From assembly GCF_026151205.1 (NCBI RefSeq), contig NC_087073.1:10454636-10518635 (forward strand): 64,000 nucleotides of DNA. The letters run 5' to 3'. The stretch is from Bolinopsis microptera (lineage: Eukaryota > Ctenophora > Tentaculata > Lobata > Bolinopsidae). Under the pieces are notes generated by a model. The model was not told where the DNA came from, made no database searches, and was given only the letters and a program-made list of their open reading frames with translations. Shown piece after piece: positions 44,945 through 53,900 of this stretch (positions are counted from its first letter, which is position 1; the number at the start of each line of letters is the position of its first letter). Position numbers and translations under genes: made by a program.

Positions 44945-46960
44945 CTATGGCATGGGTTTAAGAAAGATAGTGTTTGTAACAGGAGAATGTAGAAAGTCAC
45001 GAAAATCAGGGACCAGGACTGGGTTAGAATTATCATCATACTTCTTCTCGTTAAGTTTATCAGCGATAGAAGTGAAATACTTGTTAAAGTGGGTACAGAT
45101 AACACGACGTTCACGTATAAGTTGACCGTTCTCAGAGATGTAATCTGGAAATGTTAGTTTGTTTGTTTTACATCTTATCTCGTTGATAATTTGCCAGCAT
45201 TTTTTGATATTTCCAGAAGCACGGGTGAATTTATCACGAAAATAACAACTTTTTCGAAATCTTATAATATCACGTAGTTTTGCGCGATATGACTTATAAA
45301 CAGTCATGGCTATGGTTTCATTCGGAGAACCTCTCGAATTAACCCATGCATTATACAGCGTATTTTTGGTCATACAGGACTTGGCAATAGCTATTGTAAT
45401 CCAAGGTTTGAAGTAGTGATTACGCTTACTACTATTCAAGTCAATTTCTTCCACAATATGTTCAAAATACAATTGTTTGAATGTAGTGAAGAAATCTGTA
45501 AAGCAAGATTGCGCTGATACAGCTGAGTTTACTGAATCTGGGTTGTTGGCAATCAAATTAGTAAAGTTAGCAAAATAAGAATTAAACTCAACACCAAACT
45601 TTTCATAATTTTCAGGGGAAACATTGTGAAGTAAAAAGGGTTTAGTGCCATTATCACCCCCAGAATTATTGTCAGCGTACGAATTAAGATTGAGTGGAAC
45701 TGAGAGTACTAAAGGTCTGTGATTGGAAATAGAATTATCTATAACATATGTACTCGTGTCCTCAGTAAAATAATTCGACCAGATCTGATCAATTAAAGTA
45801 GTTGCTCCACGAAATGTGTGAGTCTTCCTGCTAACTAGCGGAGACATACCGAAATTAAAAAAGAGTTCACAATAACGCGACACTGACGAATCAGTTTCAT
45901 GATTAAAACAGTTAAAATTGAAGTCCCCGAGTACAATGCACGGTCCATGCGCGTACTTTTCAATGATATTGTTTAGCTTGGTGAAAAATTCATCATTAGC
46001 AGATTTATTGAATCGATACAAAACGATTAAAAAACATTTGCCAACATCAGTTACAAAAGACCCACCCAAACATTCAAAATAACTGTTACGGATATCTAGG
46101 TCACGGCTACGTTTAAAGGAACAACTGTCACGAAAGAAAATCGAGATACCTGAGCCTTTCCTTTTACCTTCGATAGCAAATAAATGTTCAGCAGAAAAAC
46201 CGGTGATATTATAATCATGAGGCACACCTTCATGTAAATTGGTTTCAACAAAGCAATAAAACTGAAAATCAATACCTTTAAATATCAGTTGTTGATTAAG
46301 AAATTCGGTAAAATTAGTTTGAAAACCATCGATGTTGTGATAATACAAATTAGTGTGTTTACTAGTAAAGGAACGTGCATTTGATAACGATTTTACAGTG
46401 TCAGGTTTTGGTGTAATACAAGCACAGTCGTTCAAAATAGCCGAAGCAACTGAAAAAGTTGAACAAAACTCTTCAACTTCATCCTGATCGAAATCAAACT
46501 TGTCTTGATCAAAATCCTGGTTATAAGGGTTAAAGAATAAGCTGCTATCGGTACAATCAGTATTTTTAGGAGAATGATTCTCGCATTTGTTACAAATAGA
46601 AGAGATACAGCTAGCATGGGCTGCATTCAAACAGATAGTACAGTGAGTAATTTTATCACGCCTTTGTGAGATTATTCTACTACATTGAACACAAAACATT
46701 TGGTTTGAATTATCAACATTTGAATCAGTGGTATCATCAAAAAATGGAAACATCTCTCTGCAACAGAGAGGACAATACCAATCGTCATATTTACGAATCT
46801 CCGATGCGGAGTAATTGTCAATCTTAAAACATCTGCTATGATAAATTCTGCCGTCAAGTGAGCAGACAACTACCGAATCATGAAGATAAACGTGCTTTGA
46901 GCAAACGTAACAATTTTCACGTTTTACCTCGTTGGTTTTAAGGGATATTGAATGTGACAT
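44945..46960 (-). CDS. LINE PHD-finger / APE-type endonuclease ORF
   Basis: 671 aa. Two zinc modules open it: C17-C20-C33-H41-C44-C63-C66, and a complete C4HC3 PHD-type set C90-C93-C107-C110-H115-C118-C123-C126. An acidic linker follows, then an exonuclease-endonuclease-phosphatase domain from about residue 203: NLYYHNIDGFQTN, CFVETNLHEG (E239), GISIFFRDS, VLGDFNFN (D346, N348), and ISNHRPLVLS (412-414) at the position of the usual SDH box. The Asp of SDH is Asn here, which may impair nicking or may be a clade variant. The C-terminal part continues into the RT linker and stops at TNTIFLKPMP because of a one-base frameshift; RT-type sequence resumes in another frame within a few bases. Confidence 0.93.
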   Translation of the reverse strand: MSHSISLKTNEVKRENCYVCSKHVYLHDSVVVCSLDGRIYHSRCFKIDNYSASEIRKYDDWYCPLCCREMFPFFDDTTDSNVDNSNQMFCVQCSRIISQRRDKITHCTICLNAAHASCISSICNKCENHSPKNTDCTDSSLFFNPYNQDFDQDKFDFDQDEVEEFCSTFSVASAILNDCACITPKPDTVKSLSNARSFTSKHTNLYYHNIDGFQTNFTEFLNQQLIFKGIDFQFYCFVETNLHEGVPHDYNITGFSAEHLFAIEGKRKGSGISIFFRDSCSFKRSRDLDIRNSYFECLGGSFVTDVGKCFLIVLYRFNKSANDEFFTKLNNIIEKYAHGPCIVLGDFNFNCFNHETDSSVSRYCELFFNFGMSPLVSRKTHTFRGATTLIDQIWSNYFTEDTSTYVIDNSISNHRPLVLSVPLNLNSYADNNSGGDNGTKPFLLHNVSPENYEKFGVEFNSYFANFTNLIANNPDSVNSAVSAQSCFTDFFTTFKQLYFEHIVEEIDLNSSKRNHYFKPWITIAIAKSCMTKNTLYNAWVNSRGSPNETIAMTVYKSYRAKLRDIIRFRKSCYFRDKFTRASGNIKKCWQIINEIRCKTNKLTFPDYISENGQLIRERRVICTHFNKYFTSIADKLNEKKYDDNSNPVLVPDFRDFLHSPVTNTIFLKPMP

Positions 46961-47639
46961 AGTATCGAAAGCAAGTCCCTAACCATGTTAACGTACACTT
47001 GATTAATGGAAACTTAATTTTAAAACATGTTTTGCATAAACTGTCTATTTAATTCAACTTTTCTTTTTTTTTTTTTTACGACTTTTTTACCAATGTATTT
47101 TTTCTTATTTTTTGTCTTTTTCTTTTCTTTTCTTTTTATAAATTATTGAAGCGAAATTATAAGGTTTAACCTTAAAACCCCACAATTTGCTAAAATAGCT
47201 CGAACCTTGTCGATCAGAAATAAGATTTTCATATTTAAGTTTTTCAGCGATGAAAAGATAAAATGTCAGATTAGATATCAACTTAATGGGAAAAGATGGT
47301 GAAAATGGTGATTAAACGGGCAGTATAGTAGATAAGGTTGTTCAACAATAGACAGAGGGTGAAAAACTAAATGATTAAATGATGATAAAATGTAGATAAA
47401 AACTCACAATAATACGACCAGCGCGGGAAAACAAGACATCGGGTGACGCAATAAAAGCTAGTGACGTAATCAAGCGGTCAATAATGTGTGGTAAAGTTAG
47501 CACCGTAATAATCTAAAAATCGTAGTTTAAACCGTATTAGACAGTTCCAAGCGGTAAACTATAGAGATCAAAACTGTATTAGTGAATCAAATGGTTAGCT
47601 GATAGAACCATGGAGAATTAAGAAAATATCGAAATCTGA
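46961..47639. other. LINE spacer between ORF1 and the endonuclease ORF
   Basis: No ORF. It contains T-rich runs (on the plus strand) around 47060-47140 and GTGACGCAATAAAAGCTAGT-like sequence at 47440-47470. Confidence 0.6.
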
Positions 47640-48272
47640 CTAGTTTAGGTTTAGAGATTGAAATTGCTTCTTGAAATCATCAAAGCAGAAGATACTCTTG
47701 ATGACGGTTTGATTGCTATCTTTCAGTTTTACGACTAAACCAGCAGACTGCGATCTCCAGTGGATCCAACGAACCTTGTTCTTACCTAGACTAGACTCAA
47801 CTTGACCAGATATTTGGGTCTTAAGATCAGAATAGAACTTAGTTAACGATTGATAAAGTCTGACATCACGTGGCTTATCAGCCGATGAGTCAAAGTTTGA
47901 GAAGTTTTGCATAATTTTATCCTTCAAATTACTGTTATAGAAACAAACGGTGACCGACGGAGGGGTTTTATTATTAGATCGGGTAGAACGACCCTCTTGC
48001 GACTGTGTTTTACCACTGCCATTACGATGTACGGCAGATAAATCTGTCGGCTTAACCGGGGTACCTGACACCGTAGAAAGAGTTTTACAAACATTATCAG
48101 CAAGCTTACTGTGTGTATTATTTGATTCAGATGCATCAACCTTTAATCCAACAACAACACACGTATTTCGTCGACTATACTGCTCAGTTTTGGCAGTACG
48201 GATAAAACTTTCCTGCTGAGTGATAGACGAAATAACAAGGTTGGTCTTAACCTCGATAAGCTCGACATACAT
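47640..48272 (-). CDS. LINE ORF1 protein
   Basis: 210 aa. The frame has TEQYSRRNTCVVVGLKVD (about 30-47), then DLSAVHRNG, PPSVTVCFYNSNLKDKIMQN and DVRLYQSLTKFYSDLKTQI. This is the coiled coil-EQYSRRN, RRM, C-terminal domain order of ORF1 RNA-binding chaperones in L1, CR1 and Jockey-like LINEs. Conserved positions (YSRRN, HR, VCF, LYQSL) are present. A TGA lies about 27 codons upstream of Met 1 and the expected N-terminal coiled coil is short, so the N-terminus may be truncated. Frames at 47924-48139, 48143-48385 and on the plus strand are shadows. Confidence 0.85.
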   Translation of the reverse strand: MYVELIEVKTNLVISSITQQESFIRTAKTEQYSRRNTCVVVGLKVDASESNNTHSKLADNVCKTLSTVSGTPVKPTDLSAVHRNGSGKTQSQEGRSTRSNNKTPPSVTVCFYNSNLKDKIMQNFSNFDSSADKPRDVRLYQSLTKFYSDLKTQISGQVESSLGKNKVRWIHWRSQSAGLVVKLKDSNQTVIKSIFCFDDFKKQFQSLNLN

Positions 48273-48671
48273 TCTGTATGTGCACGAAAATTTATTTCAA
48301 TCAAAAAATGTGACAAGGCGTCTTGTAAAAATCGCCTCCTTGTACTCCGGCATGTGTGGTAGTAAAAGAACTTTCTCCATATCAACAGAGAAGGAGCAGT
48401 GAAGCAAATCGCTTCTATCTCTTTGGTAATGTTCCCTTGCCTGTCGATAATCCCGCCAGTCTCAACTTATAAGAGAATAAAAAAATTTAAAGCAAATTAT
48501 GACGTATATTTTTAAACATTCTGCATTGACAAATCGGCAATTTTGAAGGCGAAGCTAGCGTTTCTGAAGTTTATGACCATCACCAATCGATCCGCCGCGA
48601 AAATTTAGATTTGTTAGTACCGATTATATAGTTTCAGTTGGCAGAATCAACATTTAATTAAACGTATAATG

Positions 48672-48727
48672 GCACTTAAGCACTTTTGTGAGAAAACGAG
48701 CCCGTTTTCACAAAAGTGCTTAAGTGA
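48672..48727. repeat. Subterminal palindrome of the 8.95-kb element
   Basis: CACTTAAGCACTTTTGTGAG and its inverse, TTCACAAAAGTGCTTAAGTG, lie head to head around AAACGAGCCCGTT. Each arm is a copy of the terminal motif of the element. Confidence 0.9.
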
Positions 48728-49065
48728 CATAAATTGTTTTCTCCCAGGCCAAAAGACCCACGATCACCAAATTGCCATCACTAGGCCAGTTTTGGACGTA
48801 AAAAACAATGCCACCATTTTCAGTTCCCGAAATGGCACCATTTTTGAAATAAACGGTACCCGTTTTCCAAAATGTTACTTAAGCACTTTTCTCAGAAAAA
48901 TGACCATTTTTTGCATTTTAGGGGGTTCCAAAAAGGGGGTTTCGGGGGGTCGGTGAATGTATCCAATGGTCCTCAGGGATAGTTCTTGACCCAAAAACAA
49001 AAGTTAGACCAAAAAACCCGAAATTTCCAAAATGTTACTTAAGCACTTTTGTCAGAAAACGGCAG

Positions 49066-49129
49066 CATTGATGCCCATGCTATCAAACGCCTTTAAAGAG
49101 AAGTCTTACAAAAACAATGCAATGGCAAC
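49066..49129 (-). pseudogene. Old LINE, central fragment
   Basis: The 60 bp between the two insertions read, with a frameshift, VRLLFKGV / AFDSMGIN on the minus strand, the FVDF.KAFDS box of the old LINE reverse transcriptase. It connects 50715-50925 (upstream part) with 39600-40116 (downstream part). Confidence 0.7.
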
Positions 49130-49732
49130 TAGGGTTTGCAATCGATAATATCGGCGATAAAATTATAGGCGATAATTCGTAGTAAAATCGTTATCGGTTA
49201 TCGGCGATAATTTCTGACCGATAAACCGATAATTTCAGAAATTTCTTTTCAAAAATAATTTCGGAATTTTCGAGACTTAACAGCTAACTCGCAGATTCTT
49301 ACTTCCCATTTTCACTAGATTGATCATAAGATATGTGTGAAACTGATCAAAACATCTGAATTTGCTACTTAAGTACTTAAATCAGCAAGATTTGCAATGT
49401 TATCTTATCACTGTTGATTGGTGAAACAAGGTATGTACTATGTAAAAGTATTCATATTTCATGGGATAGTTGCATATTTGAATTCAACGGAATTAAAGTT
49501 TAAACGGTAAATCTGTAATAAGTATCCCGTAGTTTCGCCCACCCTATTACAGATAAGCTGTTCACTTCAAACTATCAATTCAGTTACAACCGTATAAGGT
49601 AATAATTTGAACCCGACACAGTACACACCATAACAACACAATACACTCCTGCACAGTCCACACTCCACGCCCCTCCCCTGAGAAATGCCGTTGATTAACT
49701 TGCCTGGGTCGCTCATTTGCTTAAATCGTTGA

Positions 49733-50017
49733 TTGATTACGTTACACGTATCAGTTGTTATCTGTTTTATGTTGTGTCTCGGAAAACTAGTTAATCTTGA
49801 TATGTCAACCAACGAGATCTGGAAACATTTCACAAAAGAGGGGGACAACGTGGCCTGCATGCAATGTGACAAGTCTTTTCTCAGCACAACAGCCAAAAGG
49901 TCTTACACTAGTCTTTGGTACCACTTGAGAGTTAAACACGGTATAGAAAATGCAGCTGCTAATAATGATAAATCTTCGGCATCCCCCAAAGTCAAGCGAC
50001 CAAAAATCAGTCCCTAA
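49733..50017 (+). pseudogene. hAT transposase N-terminus: BED zinc finger
   Basis: From the ATG at 49802 the frame reads NEIWKHFTKEGDNVACMQCD then LSTTAKRSYTSLWYHLRVKH. This is the W..F......C..C........T..L..H....H pattern of a BED finger, which binds the transposon ends. It stops at 50017; after a frameshift the next ~100 bp read TQAEMYSRLAAVDRLSFNQI and ATSSFIRDAM, which is still hAT-like. The transposase was then cut off by the internal deletion near 50133. Confidence 0.88.
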
Positions 50018-50134
50018 TAGTATCTTACATCGAAAAGAAAACTCAAGCCGAAATGTATAGCCGTTTAGCGGCTGTGGACAGACTCTCTTTTAATCAAATT
50101 GCAACCAGCAGTTTCATCAGAGATGCCATGAACA

Positions 50135-50293
50135 TTCTGTATTTTGAACATTCCGCCCACGTCTGTTGAGGCAGAGCGGACCTTCAGTGCAAGTGGACTC
50201 TTTCTCACGAAATTAAGATGTAGACTATCTGACAAATCTTTAGATATGTTGATTTTTCTGAAATACTATTTTGCTAATAAAGCTTCTAAGTAG
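50135..50293 (+). pseudogene. hAT transposase C-terminal dimerisation segment
   Basis: ILNIPPTSVEAERTFSASGL then FLTKLRCRLSDKSLDMLIFL and KYYFANKASK-stop matches the P.TS...ER.FS..G......R..L.......L.FLK.N hAT dimerisation region. It joins directly to the N-terminal part, so roughly 400 residues of catalytic core are missing. Confidence 0.9.
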
Positions 50294-50714
50294 TTACTTA
50301 TGTAGCAAGTTCTAACTTTGCACACATTACAAATAGGGGGAGATTGTTATTACCACTTCACTTTTGATTAATTTACAATTTTGGAATTACGCGTTCCACT
50401 TTGTGTAAGATTGTTATTGTCACTGACTGTTCACTGTAAAGTATATCGGATCTTCACTTTCAATTAATTGACTATTTTGAAATTAAGCGTTTACAATTTG
50501 TGTACGATATCTCGGGAATTCATGACCCTCAATCACGGAAGTTATAAATCATGAACGTATGATTAATTAAGCCACTGAATCGATGGAAAATAAGCTAATT
50601 GTTCTGACCAAATTTTATCGCCGATAATTATCGTTATCGCCGATAATTGAAAAATTATTATCGGTTATCGGCGATAAAAAATTTTGGACCGATAATGCAA
50701 ACCCTAATGGCAAC

Positions 50715-50925
50715 TGATCTTCTCCTAATCTTGCACAACTCTATGATTCTTCCAAAAGCAAGAATATGGATCTTCCTCTCCAGGGACCATTCTAGTTTAG
50801 CCTGAGCAGAGGGCCAATATATGGACTGATCCGGTTAAGGAGGAGCTTATTAAATATTTTTTAGCAGCTACAGGGGCAAGAGAGATCCCATGGTAGTTGT
50901 TGGGATTAGAAAGATCTCCTTTTCA
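50715..50925 (-). pseudogene. Old LINE, 5' part of the reverse transcriptase
   Basis: The minus strand reads SNPNNYHGISLAPVAAKKYL and, with frame changes, the PYIDPLLR...GFRPGRS-like and ILAFGRIIELCKIRRRSVAI-like blocks of a LINE reverse transcriptase. The 5' end merges into AT-rich sequence with a duplicated AATCCTGATTTAAAT. It continues through 49066-49129 to 39600-40116. Confidence 0.75.
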
Positions 50926-53900
50926 GGTATGATAGATGCATTGGTCCACGCATCAGATTTCCTGATTTAAATGATTATATAAAAAATCCTGATTTAAATA
51001 TTTCTGTTCGTTAAATTTTAGATAGATGTATTAAATTTGATCTCAACGATATACTCGATAGCACCCATGACATTACCATGACTATTTAGCTGCGAGATGA
51101 GAACTGGGACGTCGAGAGGCAAAAAATCTGAGGTTCATGGTCATGGAATGCACTGGTAAGTCAAACAATTTTAAAATATTTATTTTTCCTTTACCCCTCC
51201 CTCCTCCCCTGGCCCCCCTTTTAAGTTTGCCAGCTTTAGCGTGAACTTTAGCATCAAAACTATTTTGGAAAACTATGCATACAATTACTAGTGTACTATC
51301 AGTTTTATTTGTAGATAGACACTAAACAGATCAGAACATTTCTTGTTAATTTCTGATAGTCTAAATGTTAAGCAAATGTGATCATTTTGAAGCGTCTTAT
51401 CTTTACCAAATATTCTCTTGATATTTAAAATTTAAAATTGCAATGTCACCTCAGTCTACTTTGTTGTATGTAAAAAATAAAATCAGTAATGATTTCAATC
51501 TTCTTTTGGATTGACCAGCTTTAACTCCTTCCTCCCCCAGTTTACTGGTTCTATGTTTAAGCTTAAATGTTGATCATACCTGTATTACAGCGTGTTTTCA
51601 TTTACCAGGCTGCTGTAGTTATAAATTCAGTTCAGATTTATTTATCAGACCCAAAATCTTCCATCCCAGTTCCGCTCCAACCTATTTCAGGATGTATGAC
51701 AATAATAACCCCAGATGTAGTTGTTAACAGTGATAAATTCAAGGGAACCTTCGGTTGCTTATCAAAATACAATGCCAGTGAGAGTTTAAAATACTTAGAT
51801 GCTATCTTCTCCATGGAACGTCCTTGTAGAACTTGGTTCTTATACCTAGGTAGTAAGTGGGCCACTGTCGGTATTAAACGGAAAAACGGTCCAGTCTAAC
51901 ATTCATTATTTGTTTGTTTGGGGAACCCACTCCACCTCGCGTCGGTACCTAAGTAAGGAGGCTTCTTCCACCTACTGGGCTGACGTCTAATGGGGTCCTT
52001 GGTGCAAGTATGAGCCTTATAACTGAACTTTGCTCTTGTCTGTTTTTGTTTGTCACAACGCCCATTGCACTAATTCAGTAAGAATTGAACGATGAAATAA
52101 AACTTAAAACACTAATGTTTGCCGAAGATTTAAATATAGATTTTGACTATTGCCACCAAGATAATAGACGATAGTGATTCTTAAGTTCAAGGCACATGAT
52201 CTATTAATAGAAACCTTGTCTGGTGATGAACAAGGTATCAACTACAGTAGTATTGATCAAAAGTGCCGAATAAAGCGACAGGGTCATGTCGTTAGATAGT
52301 TTTGTCATTTTGGTTGTCTATCAAAGCAAAGTGGTCACGTACTATGACTTAATACACATTAGTGTGAGTTGATGGGTCAATAAGTTTCATCACAATTTCT
52401 AAGAGCACAAACATGATGTAAAAACTTAATAATCGCATTACAAATACAAGGAAGGCATGTGAGTTATCTGTTAGATTCTAGTCACCAGATCACATTATTT
52501 AATGAACTTATTCCCCGGAGTCATAATAGGTTGAGACAATATTTGAATATTTAAACTGACTAGCTCACTATGCTGTTGTTAATGCTGGCGTAAAATGTAA
52601 TTACAGAGTAATTCGAGACTAAATCAGGAAAATGGTAAAATAGTTTCAAGTGTTTAGTGTCAAAACATACTTGCAGAAAGCAAAAGCTGCATTTAGTTGC
52701 GAAACTTCTTGCAGACCATGCAGCACTACAATTACTGTGCAAGAAGGAAAAGTGAGGAGAGCTAGTGTGTGGTGCGACCAGTGACGAAGTACACGATTAT
52801 GTAGAGCTATAAATTTTGATAACCTATGCGGTAGTTTTGCGGCACTACTCAATCAACTGGGAGGGGCACATTTAAAAAACATTTCATAATTTGTAATCAA
52901 TAACGAGCAAAGAAAAACTGGCCACCTAACTGTGCATGCAACAAAAGACTCAATATCGGCCACATAGACACACTGTTAGTAGCTACCTCTGAATATATCC
53001 TAAGTCAAAGATTCAAAATAGTTTTTTGTGCGGAAAACTTTGTTTTCATGCTGACAATATGCAGCCGGGCAAGAAACATTCGAATTCTTGCGGAAAAATG
53101 CAAATCATTCTATTGCTCATCTAAGTGAGACCAGTTCGCGGTTCCAGCGAATTTGCTTCTGAAACCTGTTGACCATACTCAAATTTAAATATCTCAGTTC
53201 GTGAAAATAGACAAAATATAACTTTCTCAATCGAAATGTGGTTATTTTATCTTTGAGGACCTCCATCCTGAACTTCTTAAATTTAAATTGATGTTTAATT
53301 ACCACCAGACTTTCAGTACTAATATTTAGTTACTTACTATTTAGTTACTAAACTAGTAACTACTACTAGTATTTACTTACTAAACACCTGAAAGCGATGG
53401 TTGAACGTGACTAAATATGTGACCATGAATCTTGAATATATCGATAATCTATTGAACACACTAAACATCTTAACAACTGAACTCTTTAAGTTTGGTAACT
53501 TATATTAATACCATACTGCCAGGATTAGTTAGTGCTCTAGAACCTACTTTCATTACAACTATTCCAAAGTGAAAAATATTCACTTTTAAAGTGACTTCTC
53601 TAGATTAATGTACATTAATTAATTAATCATATCCCAACCGAATTGTGTTTATGATTTAATAATCTAAAGTATTAGAAATATGTAATGATACCAAATAAAG
53701 AGGGACTGATTATTCCTGAAATTGTAGATATGATTTCTAAACGTATTTCAACGTAACTTATGGTAACCAACCAAGCTTACAGTAACATCCGACTAAAGGC
53801 TTCGTTACAATAACTATGGATATCTCAGTTCCGTTCAGTTCAAAGTTTATATAGTTCAAACCGATCTGTTTCGAGCGGGGGGTCCGGGTTTCCAATGTTG

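Larger units (their letters stand above)
43000..48420 (-). mobile_element. Nearly full-length three-ORF LINE (CR1/Jockey-like)
   Basis: On the minus strand ORF1 (48272-47640) is followed by a ~680-bp spacer with T-rich runs, a PHD-finger/endonuclease ORF (46960-44945) and the reverse transcriptase (open from about 44943, first Met 44816, stop 43266). A single frameshift near 44945 separates the last two, which would otherwise be one protein. The ends are estimates, because no target duplication or 3' tail repeat was fixed. It lies inside the 8.95-kb TIR element. Confidence 0.85.
40117..49065. mobile_element. 8.95-kb TIR element with CATT target duplication, carrying a DUF7869-like gene and a LINE
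   Basis: The outermost 32 bp, CTGCCGTTTTCTGACAAAAG... at the left (40117-40148), are repeated exactly in inverse at 49034-49065. CATT flanks both sides (40113-40116 and 49066-49069). The element splits one older LINE reverse transcriptase, which independently supports these boundaries. Both ends carry further copies of a subterminal motif AAAAGTGCTTAAGT: near 40346, 40523 and 40701 at the left, and 48675, 48710 and 48875 at the right. The left third encodes a decayed DUF7869-like protein, the likely transposase. The right two thirds are a LINE that probably inserted later. The superfamily is not recognised. Confidence 0.8.
49130..50706. mobile_element. Internally deleted hAT transposon with 8-bp target duplication
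   Basis: Termini TAGGGTTTGCA (49130) and TGCAAACCCTA (to 50706) are inverted. ATGGCAAC flanks both sides (49122-49129 and 50707-50714). Both ends carry repeated ATCGGCGATAA/TTATCGCCGAT motifs. Inside, plus strand, lie a BED zinc finger and a hAT C-terminal dimerisation segment, but not the catalytic core. At 1,577 bp it is about half the length of an autonomous hAT element. Confidence 0.96.

Noticed and set aside
48669-48956. 95-codon plus ORF
   Set aside because: Made of the terminal repeats of the 8.95-kb element.
51567-51899. 110-codon plus ORF, possible exon
   Set aside because: Unusual length for AT-rich DNA and a possible acceptor at ~51608, but no family, no partner exons and a long minus frame over the same bases. 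Left unannotated.
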